From Lachnospiraceae bacterium (GTDB taxonomy: Bacteria; Bacillota; Clostridia; Lachnospirales; Lachnospiraceae), in contig DMCJ01000006.1 of NCBI GenBank assembly GCA_003446735.1, positions 1-6,978 on the forward strand: a stretch of DNA of 6,978 nt. The letters are read 5' to 3'. Below the pieces are notes generated by a model. That model did no database searches, was not told where the DNA came from, and saw nothing but the letters and a program-made list of their open reading frames with translations. Made by a program: the position numbers and the translations under genes. This document shows positions 1-6,978 of the stretch, in pieces (positions within the stretch are counted from its first letter, which is position 1; every line of letters begins with the position of its first letter).

Positions 1-2336
1 CAATGATAAAGCTTGCGGCAGGGATCGTAACCTTTATCCTTTTCTGCATCTTTTTTACTCTTACGGCCGGTGTTGATTCCATTGGATCAAGGATATCCGA
101 TTATTACAGGTTTTCTTCGACGGGAAATACGGGAGGAGGCGTTATCGGCGGGCTTTTGGGGAAAGCCATGTACGACCTTTTGGGACTCCTTGGAAGTGTC
201 GGAGTCATGCTCCTTTTATTTATCATATGCCTGGTTATCCTGACACAGAGATCCTTTATCGGAGGGCTTAAAAGAGGCTCCGGTTTTGCAGCAAGAAGAC
301 TTAAGGATGATTATGATAAATATATCGAAAACAGCAGAAGATACGAGCAAGAGCGAAAAGAAGAGCGTTACCTTCGAGAAAAAAGAAGTAAAGAGATCTC
401 GGATGAGGAAGACGATTATATAAACGAAGTCAGAAAAAGAGAAGGACGGCCTTATATAAAGACAAGAGGAACCGGTATCGCTTCCATGGATGATACCGAT
501 CTTAGAAACAGCGGAAATGAGAATGAAAAACCCGCGGTAATTAAGGAAAACGATCCGCTTGATCTAAAGAGCGTTTACAGGAAAGAAAAAGAAACTAACG
601 ACGATCCCGTATCAAGGATCAGGATAAGAGGTGTAGATGACGTTACATCCGTTGAGAGGATACTTCCGGGTGAGATAGGCGATAACGATAGGGCAAATGA
701 AGATGATGCCTATGAAAGCGAGCCTGTAGTAAAAAGGCCCGCAAGAAGGGTACGAACTTCAGTTAAAGAGCCTTCGGAAGAAAAGCTCTTAGATAAAGCC
801 TATAAGGAAGAAAGCGCAGCAGTAAATCCTGCTCCCTTAAAGCCTGAAAATCCTTCTTTTGACAAGGAAGTAAAGAAAAAAGCCTATAAAGGACCTTATA
901 AATTCCCGCCGCTAAGTCTTTTAAAAAAGGGCAGCCCTTCTTCATCTTCGGATGCTGAATCATTAAGGGAAACAGCCAGAAAACTGACCGATGCCTTAAA
1001 GACATTCGGAGTTAACGGAAAAGTAACCGAGATAAGCAAGGGCCCTGCGGTAACGAGATTTGAGGTTCAGCCCGAAGTCGGTGTAAAGGTTAATAAGATC
1101 GTTTCTCTTACCGATGACTTAAAGCTTCACTTAGCTGCAAAAGATATAAGAATAGAAGCTCCCATCCCCGGGAAAGCCGCTGTCGGAATAGAGATACCAA
1201 ACGAAAAAGCCGATCCGGTCTCGTTTCGGGATCTTCTTGAATCAAAAGAATACAGGAATTCCAAAGCCGGGCTTACATTTGCTGTAGGTAAGGACTTAAG
1301 CGGCCAGATCATAGTTTCCGATATAGCAAAGATGCCGCATCTTCTTATCGCGGGTTCTACGGGATCGGGAAAGAGTGTCTGCATCAATACCATCATTATG
1401 AGCATCTTATATAAATCAAAGCCCGAAGAGGTTAAGCTCATAATGATAGACCCCAAGGTCGTTGAATTATCCATATATAACGGGATACCTCATCTTATGC
1501 TTCCCGTAGTCACGGATCCCAAGAAGGCTTCGGCAGCGCTTCAATGGGCAGTTAACGAGATGAGCCGCAGGTATGAAGAATTCGGGCGTGCTAATGTCCG
1601 TAATATTCAGGGATTTAATGAAAAAGCCGAAAAAAGCGGCGAGGAAAAGATGCCGCTCATCCTTATCATCGTAGATGAGATGGCCGATCTTATGATGGTT
1701 GCTTCAAATGAAGTCGAGGCATCCGTCTGCAGACTCGCACAGCTTGCAAGAGCCGCAGGTATACACCTTGTAATAGCTACGCAGCGGCCAAGTGTTGACG
1801 TAATAACCGGTCTTATAAAGGCCAATTTCCCCAGCCGTATCGCATTTGCTGTATCAAGCGGTGTGGATTCAAGGACGATCTTAGATAAGGTCGGCGCCGA
1901 GAGGCTTTTAGGTAAAGGCGATATGCTCTTTAATCCTCAGGGGGCGCCCGAGCCCATGCGTGTCCAGGGTGCATTTATCTCCGATGATGAGATAAGCAGC
2001 GTCGTTGATTATATCAAAGATCAGGGTATCGGAAACGATGACAGTGATGAGATCGCAAAGCAGATCGATAACATGACGGATTCTTCATCCTCATTTTCTT
2101 CGGGAGGATCCGCAGGATCGGATGAAAGAGATCCGCTCTATGTCGATGCGGGGCGATATATCATAGAAAAAGAAAAAGCAAGCATAGGAAATCTTCAGAG
2201 AGTGTTTAAGATCGGCTTTAACAGAGCCGCAAGGATCATGGATCAGCTCGAAGAAGCAGGTGTTGTAGGTCCGGAAGAAGGAACCAAGCCAAGAAGAGTT
2301 TTAATGAAAATGGATCAGTTCGATGAAATGATCTAA
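1..2336 (+). CDS. ftsK: FtsK/SpoIIIE family DNA translocase (5'-partial)
   Basis: Membrane-anchored, ATP-driven double-stranded DNA pump that clears chromosome DNA from the division or sporulation septum. The visible reading frame gives 777 residues from an ATG at base 3. Residues 4-22 and 58-80 are hydrophobic helices joined by a Gly-rich loop, the pattern of the last two of the family's usual four helices, so the real start probably lies upstream and the ATG at base 3 is internal. Residues 101-310 form a highly charged, low-complexity linker. The motor follows: alpha/beta region about 318-440, Walker A GSTGSGKS at 451-458, Walker B ending in DE at 558-559, and the ATQRPSVDVITG segment at 592-603. 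A Ser/Gly linker (693-706) leads to a winged-helix gamma domain (about 709-773, with FKIGFNRAARIMDQLEEAG), which in this family reads DNA orientation sequences. Family assignment is certain. FtsK versus SpoIIIE cannot be decided here. The stop is 16 bases before fhs. Confidence 0.96.
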   Translation, partial: MIKLAAGIVTFILFCIFFTLTAGVDSIGSRISDYYRFSSTGNTGGGVIGGLLGKAMYDLLGLLGSVGVMLLLFIICLVILTQRSFIGGLKRGSGFAARRLKDDYDKYIENSRRYEQERKEERYLREKRSKEISDEEDDYINEVRKREGRPYIKTRGTGIASMDDTDLRNSGNENEKPAVIKENDPLDLKSVYRKEKETNDDPVSRIRIRGVDDVTSVERILPGEIGDNDRANEDDAYESEPVVKRPARRVRTSVKEPSEEKLLDKAYKEESAAVNPAPLKPENPSFDKEVKKKAYKGPYKFPPLSLLKKGSPSSSSDAESLRETARKLTDALKTFGVNGKVTEISKGPAVTRFEVQPEVGVKVNKIVSLTDDLKLHLAAKDIRIEAPIPGKAAVGIEIPNEKADPVSFRDLLESKEYRNSKAGLTFAVGKDLSGQIIVSDIAKMPHLLIAGSTGSGKSVCINTIIMSILYKSKPEEVKLIMIDPKVVELSIYNGIPHLMLPVVTDPKKASAALQWAVNEMSRRYEEFGRANVRNIQGFNEKAEKSGEEKMPLILIIVDEMADLMMVASNEVEASVCRLAQLARAAGIHLVIATQRPSVDVITGLIKANFPSRIAFAVSSGVDSRTILDKVGAERLLGKGDMLFNPQGAPEPMRVQGAFISDDEISSVVDYIKDQGIGNDDSDEIAKQIDNMTDSSSSFSSGGSAGSDERDPLYVDAGRYIIEKEKASIGNLQRVFKIGFNRAARIMDQLEEAGVVGPEEGTKPRRVLMKMDQFDEMI

Positions 2337-2352
2337 AGTTAAGGGTGATCAA

Positions 2353-3990
2353 ATGAAAAGTGATATCGAAATCGCACAGGAAGCTGAATTATTACCGATT
2401 ACAAAGGTTGCAGCATCTTTGGATATATCCGAAGATGATCTTGAATTATACGGAAAATACAAGGCAAAGCTTTCCGAAGACTTTTTAAAAAAGCTTAAGG
2501 ATAAAGAGGATGGAAAGCTCATACTTGTTACGGCAATAAATCCCACACCTGCAGGTGAAGGAAAGACGACTGTGACCGTAGGACTTGGAGAAGCGTTCGG
2601 AAAGCTTAACAAAAATGCGGTGATAGCATTAAGAGAGCCTTCGCTCGGACCGTGTTTCGGAATTAAGGGAGGAGCTGCCGGCGGCGGATATGCGCAGGTT
2701 GTCCCTATGGAAGATATAAATCTTCATTTTACAGGTGATTTCCATGCAATAACAAGTGCAAACAATCTTCTCTGCGCGATGATAGACAATCACATCCAGC
2801 AGGGAAATGAACTGAACATAGACACAAGACAGATCATATTTAAAAGATGTCTTGATATAAACGACAGGGCTCTTCGTAATGTTGTCATCGGACTCGGTGC
2901 CAAAGCAGACGGCTATGTAAGAGAAGATCATTTTGTAATTACCGTTGCAAGTGAGATAATGGCTATATTATGCCTTGCATCTGATATAAAGGATCTTAAG
3001 GAAAGACTTTCAAAGGTCATCGTTGCATACGATATCAACAATAACCCCGTAACAGCAGGAGATGTAAAAGCCGTTGGAGCCATGGCTGCATTATTAAAAG
3101 ATGCGCTTAGGCCCAATATGGTCCAGACCTTAGAGCATACTCCCGTTTTAGTTCACGGAGGTCCTTTTGCAAATATAGCTCACGGATGTAACTCTGTAAG
3201 AGCGACAAAGGCCGCACTAAGGATGGCCGATTACTGTATTACCGAAGCCGGTTTCGGAGCAGATCTTGGTGCCGAAAAGTTTTTTGATATCAAGTGCCGC
3301 CTTAGCGGATTAAAGCCCGATGCTGTAGTATTGGTTGCAACTGTAAGAGCTTTAAAGTATAATGGCGACGGAGATTTAAAGAAAGGCATTGTAAATTTAG
3401 GTAAACATATCGAGAATTTAAGACTGTATAAGGTTCCCGTTATCGTAACCTTAAATGCTTTTTCCGATGATACCAAAGAAGAATGGGATTATATCAGTGA
3501 TTACTGCAAAAATGCCGGTGCATCTTTTGCTCTTGCCAAAGTATGGGAAAAGGGCGGAGAAGGCGGCATCGATCTTGCCAATGAAGTATTAAGGGTACTT
3601 ACTGAGGAAGAAAGCTCATTTATGCCTCTTTATCCCGATGATATTTCCTTAAAGGAAAAGATCGAAACGGTAGCAAAGAAGATATACGGAGCAGACGGTG
3701 TTGAATTTGCACCATCAGCTTCCAAATCTCTTAAAAAAATAAGTGATCTTGGTTACGATAAGCTTCCCGTATGTATGGCAAAGACGCAGTATTCGCTATC
3801 GGACGATCCTTCTTTACTCGGAAGGCCCGAAGGTTTCACGGTCCATGTAAGGGATATATATGTTTCGGCAGGAGCCGGATTTGTAGTTGTTCTTACCGGA
3901 AATATAATGACCATGCCCGGACTTCCCAAGCAGCCCGCGGCTTATCGCATAGATGTTGATGATAACGGAAAGATAACCGGTTTATTCTAA
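2353..3990 (+). CDS. fhs: Formate-tetrahydrofolate ligase (10-formyl-THF synthetase)
   Basis: Cytosolic enzyme joining formate to tetrahydrofolate with ATP to give 10-formyl-THF. The reaction is reversible and is the entry point of formate into one-carbon metabolism. The 545-residue product is full length from end to end. It shows the nucleotide-binding loop TPAGEGKTT (65-73), family signature 1 GIKGGAAGGGY (103-113), HFTGDFHAI (125-133), VHGGPFANIAHGCNS (267-281), GFGADLGAEKFFDIKCR (300-316), and VWEKGGEGG (397-405), whose Trp398 matches the folate-stacking Trp of the clostridial enzyme. The protein is about 11-14 residues shorter than the usual 556-559. The loss falls just after signature 2 (VATVRALKYNGD, 328-339), where the usual final Gly is Asp. 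The ATG follows AAGGGTG (2341-2347) by five bases. It sits 16 bases after ftsK and 26 before folD, so it is probably cotranscribed with folD, the next enzyme of the pathway. Confidence 0.97.
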   Translation: MKSDIEIAQEAELLPITKVAASLDISEDDLELYGKYKAKLSEDFLKKLKDKEDGKLILVTAINPTPAGEGKTTVTVGLGEAFGKLNKNAVIALREPSLGPCFGIKGGAAGGGYAQVVPMEDINLHFTGDFHAITSANNLLCAMIDNHIQQGNELNIDTRQIIFKRCLDINDRALRNVVIGLGAKADGYVREDHFVITVASEIMAILCLASDIKDLKERLSKVIVAYDINNNPVTAGDVKAVGAMAALLKDALRPNMVQTLEHTPVLVHGGPFANIAHGCNSVRATKAALRMADYCITEAGFGADLGAEKFFDIKCRLSGLKPDAVVLVATVRALKYNGDGDLKKGIVNLGKHIENLRLYKVPVIVTLNAFSDDTKEEWDYISDYCKNAGASFALAKVWEKGGEGGIDLANEVLRVLTEEESSFMPLYPDDISLKEKIETVAKKIYGADGVEFAPSASKSLKKISDLGYDKLPVCMAKTQYSLSDDPSLLGRPEGFTVHVRDIYVSAGAGFVVVLTGNIMTMPGLPKQPAAYRIDVDDNGKITGLF

Positions 3991-4004
3991 GTTCTTAATT
4001 AAGA

Positions 4005-4010
4005 TTGGAG
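4005..4010 (+). promoter_or_regulatory. Ribosome binding site that fixes the folD start
   Basis: TTGGAG lies six bases before the ATG at 4017, a normal Shine-Dalgarno spacing. The in-frame TTG at 4005, which would add four residues (MELQ) to the product, is part of this site and has no purine-rich site of its own at a suitable distance. The ATG is therefore the better start. Confidence 0.8.
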
Positions 4011-4016
4011 TTACAG

Positions 4017-4850
4017 ATGGCAAAGATCATAGACGGAAAAGAAATATCAAAACAGGTAAAAGACGAACTTAAAGATAAGGTTTCGGCTTTAAAAGCGGAA
4101 GGAAAAGAGATATGCCTTGCAGTCATCCAGGTCGGTAACGATCCCGCAAGCACTGTTTATGTCGGAAATAAGAAAAAAGCCTGTGCCTATATAGGTATCG
4201 GATCCAAGTCCTTTGAGCTTTCAGAAGAAACCACGCAGGATGAACTGCTTAAGCTCATAGATGATCTTAATAAGGATGAGAGCGTAAACGGGATCTTAGT
4301 CCAGCTTCCGCTTCCTTCTCATATCGATGAAAATGCCGTTATAGATGCGATTTCTCCCAAGAAAGATGTTGACGGATTTCATCCCGAAAATGTGGGCGCG
4401 ATGATGATAGGCAAAAAGGGATTTCTTCCCTGCACACCCGCCGGTGTTATAGAGCTCTTAAAAAGATCCGATATCGAAATGTCGGGAAAAAGATGTGTCG
4501 TTATCGGCAGGAGCAATATAGTCGGAAAGCCCATGTCCATCCTTATGTTAAGGGAAAATGCGACCGTTACGATCGCACACTCCAAGACAAAAGACTTACC
4601 CTCGCTTTGTAAAGAAGCGGATATACTGATAGTTGCAGTCGGAAAGCCCAGGATGATCGATGCCTCCTATGTAAAGGAAGGCGCGTGCGTCATAGATGTG
4701 GGTATCCACCGCGACGAAAACAATAAGCTTTGCGGAGATGTTGATTATGATAAGGTATCGCCCATAGCCGGTGCCATTACGCCCGTACCCGGCGGCGTAG
4801 GTCCTATGACGATCGCAATGCTTATGAAAAACTGCGTCGAGAGTATCTGA
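4017..4850 (+). CDS. folD: Bifunctional methylene-THF dehydrogenase (NADP+)/methenyl-THF cyclohydrolase
   Basis: Cytosolic enzyme converting 5,10-methylene-THF to 5,10-methenyl-THF with NADP+ and then hydrolysing it to 10-formyl-THF, the product of the Fhs reaction. The 277-residue length is typical. Catalytic residues are in place: Tyr48 and Lys52 of the YxxxK motif in STVYVGNKKK, Gln96 in VQLPLP (95-100), and Asp119 in KKDVDGFHP (115-123). The C-terminal Rossmann domain carries GRSNIVGKP (164-172), the usual NADP-binding loop, and the family signature PGGVGPMTI (258-266) is intact. The start is the ATG placed by the TTGGAG site, giving MAKIIDGKEISKQ, the usual FolD N-terminus. An upstream in-frame TTG at 4005 is rejected. 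With fhs directly upstream, the pair covers the path from formate to methylene-THF without a separate cyclohydrolase (FchA). The next gene starts 19 bases after the stop. Confidence 0.97.
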   Translation: MAKIIDGKEISKQVKDELKDKVSALKAEGKEICLAVIQVGNDPASTVYVGNKKKACAYIGIGSKSFELSEETTQDELLKLIDDLNKDESVNGILVQLPLPSHIDENAVIDAISPKKDVDGFHPENVGAMMIGKKGFLPCTPAGVIELLKRSDIEMSGKRCVVIGRSNIVGKPMSILMLRENATVTIAHSKTKDLPSLCKEADILIVAVGKPRMIDASYVKEGACVIDVGIHRDENNKLCGDVDYDKVSPIAGAITPVPGGVGPMTIAMLMKNCVESI

Positions 4851-4869
4851 CGTATTTTTGGAGAATTAA

Positions 4870-6327
4870 ATGAAATGTCCTCACTGTGGCAGTGAGATGA
4901 AAAATGAGCAGGTCTTTTGCGAGGTCTGCGGTAAAGAGCGGCTTTTGGTGCCGGTATTTGAGCCTGAGATAGAAGAGACTGTTGAGCAGTCGATGTCCGA
5001 TATAGTTAAAGAAATCGACCCCGATGCCGCAAATAGTGATACTGCCGAAGAAGATAAATTAAATAATACAGACAGTAATACGGATGCATCAGATAATAAG
5101 AAAAACAGCAGGCTTTCCGGAGGCAGCTTCTGGATAAGCGTGCTTGTTATGGTGCTTATCGCCATATGTGCTTTTTCGATAATCTTTTTCTCATTCTATC
5201 AGAATTCGTTTGAATATCAGATGGACAGAGCCTGGGAGGCTTTTAATAACAAAAAGTACGAAGAAGCCATTAAATTTGCCGATTCAGCGATCGCGATCGA
5301 TGAAGAATCACTCGAGCCAAGACTACTTAAGATCTCGGTTTATGAAGTCCTTGGCGAGACAGATACCGTAATAGAAAGATGCCTTGCTTTCCTTAAACGC
5401 GATCCCGAAAACGAGCAGATATACAGGAAGCTTATTTCCATCTATATCGAAAACGAGCAATATGTGGCTCTTAATTCTCTGCTCATGGATTGTCCGATAT
5501 CTTCACTTGTTGAAGAATACCGCGAATTTACATCCTTCCCTCCCGAATTTGACATGGAAGAGGGAGAGTATGATGAGAGCATAAGCGTTAAGCTCTTAGA
5601 GATCGGGAACGGATCGATATTTTACACCTTAGACGGAAGCGATGTGTCCGAATATTCCACAAGATATGAAGGACCGATAAAGCTTGAGTCGGGTGAATAT
5701 ATCATAAATGCGATATATATAAATACCTACGGGCTTGTAAGCAAGGCTGTTACAAGGACTTATATCATAGATAAGAACATGGATCTGGATCTTCAGATCG
5801 AGCCCGATTCCGGAGAATACGAGACTCCCGAGCTTATCAAGGTCGATATCCCTGACGAGAATTATACGGTATATTACAATATCGGAAAAAAAGATCCGAC
5901 CCTGGATTCACCGACATACACAAAACCTATCTTCATGCCGCTTGGAGATAATGAGATAAGGTTCATGATGACCGATGAGAACGGTAATCAGAGCGATGTC
6001 GTAACAAGAAATTACAAGCTTAATATAAAGAGTGACTATTCCAAGGAAGATGCCATACAGCAGGTAACCTTAAATATGATCATGCGCGGTGAGATCATAG
6101 ACGGAAACGGCACCATGATAGGTACGACCGATGTAAAGGAATATCATTATGACGGGGTCGCAGCCGATGACGAGGGAAGGACGTTCTATCTGGTTTCCGA
6201 ATTTATAAAGAGTGAAGGATCGGGAGCCATAAGGACCGGAAACACATTTGCATTTTCGGTTACCGACGGACTTATATATAAAGCAAAGATCTCTGATGAT
6301 TCAGAACTTTCCATTGAAGGTTTTTGA
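4870..6327 (+). CDS. Zinc-ribbon, single-pass membrane protein with TPR-like region and two chitobiase C-terminal-type repeats
   Basis: I do not recognise a named gene; the function is unknown. The 485-residue product begins with a four-cysteine zinc ribbon (CPHC at 3-6, CEVC at 17-20), then an acidic, Asn/Ser-rich linker (31-80). One strongly hydrophobic helix (about 87-110) is preceded by KKNSR, which by the positive-inside rule puts the ribbon in the cytosol and the rest outside. Residues about 116-215 are amphipathic helices resembling two to three TPR units (AWEAFNNKKYEEAIKFADSA is the clearest). Two beta repeats follow. The first (about 224-299) has FYTLDGSD and the SxxYxGPI pattern of the chitobiase/beta-hexosaminidase C-terminal domain. 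The second (about 308-384) keeps DPTLDSPTYTKPI but has lost the TLDGS turn. Residues 388-485 are an extra domain with one helix and several strands. No sugar-hydrolase catalytic domain is present, so a structural, binding or envelope-sensing role is more likely than catalysis. GGAGA lies six bases before the ATG. Confidence 0.85.
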   Translation: MKCPHCGSEMKNEQVFCEVCGKERLLVPVFEPEIEETVEQSMSDIVKEIDPDAANSDTAEEDKLNNTDSNTDASDNKKNSRLSGGSFWISVLVMVLIAICAFSIIFFSFYQNSFEYQMDRAWEAFNNKKYEEAIKFADSAIAIDEESLEPRLLKISVYEVLGETDTVIERCLAFLKRDPENEQIYRKLISIYIENEQYVALNSLLMDCPISSLVEEYREFTSFPPEFDMEEGEYDESISVKLLEIGNGSIFYTLDGSDVSEYSTRYEGPIKLESGEYIINAIYINTYGLVSKAVTRTYIIDKNMDLDLQIEPDSGEYETPELIKVDIPDENYTVYYNIGKKDPTLDSPTYTKPIFMPLGDNEIRFMMTDENGNQSDVVTRNYKLNIKSDYSKEDAIQQVTLNMIMRGEIIDGNGTMIGTTDVKEYHYDGVAADDEGRTFYLVSEFIKSEGSGAIRTGNTFAFSVTDGLIYKAKISDDSELSIEGF

Positions 6328-6353
6328 TCGTATATAAATATCTTTATTCTGAA

Positions 6354-6358
6354 AGGAG
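6354..6358 (+). promoter_or_regulatory. Strong ribosome binding site for the nfnA-like gene
   Basis: AGGAG within GAAAGGAGAG, seven bases before the ATG at 6366, is the best Shine-Dalgarno match in the window. It supports the start of a gene that runs off the window end. The 38-base gap upstream of the gene is AT-rich but shows no hairpin and no well-spaced -35/-10 pair. Confidence 0.85.
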
Positions 6359-6365
6359 AGAATAA

Positions 6366-6978
6366 ATGTTTAAGATTATAAGGAGTGAGAAACTCTCGGA
6401 TGTCATCTATCTTTTTGAGGTAGAGGCAAAGCGTGTTGCAAAGGCATGTCTTCCGGGACAGTTCGTGATCGTAAGGCAGGATGAGGATTCGGAACGTATC
6501 CCTCTTACAATCTGTGATTATGATGCAGTTAAGGGCACTGTCACGATCGTTGTTCAGACGATAGGTGCGAGCACGAATACCATGAAGAACTTGAAAGCAG
6601 GAGATTTTTTCAGGGATTTTGTGGGTCCTTTAGGTCAGCCTTCCGAGTTTGTTCACATGTCCAAAGAGGAACTTTCAAAGGAAAGCATTATATTTGTTGC
6701 AGGAGGTCTTGGTACCGCGCCCGTTTATCCCCAGGTTAAATGGCTTTCCGAAAACGGTATCAAAGCCGATGTTATAATCGGTGCTAAGACAAAAGACCTT
6801 GTCATCTATGAAGAAGAGATGAAGAAAGTCGCAGGAAATGTATATGTTACCACCGATGACGGTTCATACGGCAGATCCGGAATGGTAACAAAGACTCTTA
6901 CCGATCTTGTAAAAGAAGAGGGCAAAAATTATACCAAGTGCGTAGCGATAGGTCCCATGATAATGATGAAATTTGTCT
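6366..6978 (+). CDS. nfnA: NfnA/SudB-type ferredoxin-NAD(P)+ oxidoreductase alpha subunit (3'-partial)
   Basis: FAD- and pyridine-nucleotide-binding flavoprotein of the ferredoxin-NADP reductase fold. With an NfnB partner, members catalyse NADH-dependent reduced ferredoxin:NADP+ oxidoreduction (flavin bifurcation); older annotations call them sulfide dehydrogenase or ferredoxin-NADP reductase subunit alpha. The 204 visible residues start MFKIIRSEKLSDVIYLFEVE. They show PGQFVIV (30-36), the FAD motif ERIPLTICDYD (43-53), GPLG (87-90), the nucleotide motif VAGGLGTAPVYPQ (111-123), GAKTKDLVIYEEEM (139-152) and DDGSYGRSGMVT (164-175), and end at GPMIMMKFV. The family usually has about 280 residues; the missing part should hold the [2Fe-2S] ligands. 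The RIPLTI form of the FAD motif favours NfnA over PyrK, the related dihydroorotate dehydrogenase subunit. No in-frame stop occurs before the window end. Family is near certain, the exact role less so. Confidence 0.88.
   Translation, partial: MFKIIRSEKLSDVIYLFEVEAKRVAKACLPGQFVIVRQDEDSERIPLTICDYDAVKGTVTIVVQTIGASTNTMKNLKAGDFFRDFVGPLGQPSEFVHMSKEELSKESIIFVAGGLGTAPVYPQVKWLSENGIKADVIIGAKTKDLVIYEEEMKKVAGNVYVTTDDGSYGRSGMVTKTLTDLVKEEGKNYTKCVAIGPMIMMKFV

Noticed and set aside
1127..1474. Antisense open frame of 115 codons inside ftsK, with several similar shorter ones on the minus strand
   Set aside because: They lie opposite strongly conserved FtsK, Fhs and FolD motifs, have no ribosome site or recognisable domain, and follow from codon bias on the sense strand.
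2337..2352. Tetrahydrofolate riboswitch ahead of fhs
   Set aside because: Only 16 bases separate ftsK and fhs, too short for the riboswitch, and the coding sequence upstream shows no sign of it.
3771..3959. Open frame of 62 codons in another + frame within fhs
   Set aside because: Fully inside the conserved C-terminal part of Fhs and rich in Arg, Cys and His without any domain; a frame shadow.
3993..4004. Perfect 12-base palindrome TCTTAATTAAGA in the fhs-folD gap, possible operator or hairpin
   Set aside because: A perfect 12-base palindrome is expected one to two times by chance in a window of this size, the site is AT-only in its core, and there is no second copy to suggest a regulator.
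4005..4016. TTG start for folD adding MELQ
   Set aside because: The TTG is part of the ribosome site itself, and the ATG at 4017 gives the normal FolD N-terminus with correct spacing.
4851..4869. Terminator after folD (run of five T at 4855-4859)
   Set aside because: No GC-rich inverted repeat precedes the T run, and it is followed immediately by the ribosome site of the next gene.
6314..6345. Possible promoter before nfnA (TTGAAG followed by TATAAA)
   Set aside because: The spacing is only 13 bases, and other pairings give poor -10 matches; AT-rich gaps often give such partial hits.

Overview
This window reads as ordinary chromosome from a low-to-moderate-GC Firmicute, most likely an anaerobic clostridium of the Lachnospiraceae type (Butyrivibrio and relatives). 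That placement is an inference. It rests on strong AGGAG-type ribosome sites, heavy AGA/AGG arginine use, the combination of a separate formate-tetrahydrofolate ligase with FolD, an NfnA-type flavoprotein, and a zinc-ribbon/TPR membrane protein of a kind common in that group. No RNA gene, mobile element, CRISPR array or phage gene is visible.

All five genes lie on the + strand, with gaps of only 16, 26, 19 and 38 bases and no convincing terminator or promoter in any gap, so they could be read as one transcript. In order they are: (1) the 3' part of an FtsK/SpoIIIE DNA translocase, whose first membrane helices lie upstream of the window (1-2336); (2) fhs, formate-tetrahydrofolate ligase (2353-3990); (3) folD, the bifunctional methylene-THF dehydrogenase/methenyl-THF cyclohydrolase (4017-4850), whose true start is an ATG and not the in-frame TTG just upstream; (4) an unnamed single-pass membrane protein with an N-terminal four-cysteine zinc ribbon, a TPR-like helical region, two chitobiase C-terminal-type beta repeats and an unrecognised C-terminal domain (4870-6327); (5) the 5' part of an NfnA/SudB-type NADH/NADPH-ferredoxin oxidoreductase alpha subunit (6366 to the window end), cut before its iron-sulfur cysteines.

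Fhs and FolD together interconvert formate, 10-formyl-THF, methenyl-THF and methylene-THF with NADP(H). If the last gene is nfnA, the following gene should be nfnB, and the pair would couple NADPH, NADH and ferredoxin. The middle of the cluster is therefore plausibly about one-carbon units and NADPH balance, with FtsK as an unrelated housekeeping neighbour. The membrane protein is the least explained element. No clearly new multi-gene system is visible. The items most worth a second look are the architecture and C-terminal domain of the membrane protein, the shortened and altered second signature region of Fhs, and the one-carbon/NADPH gene arrangement.
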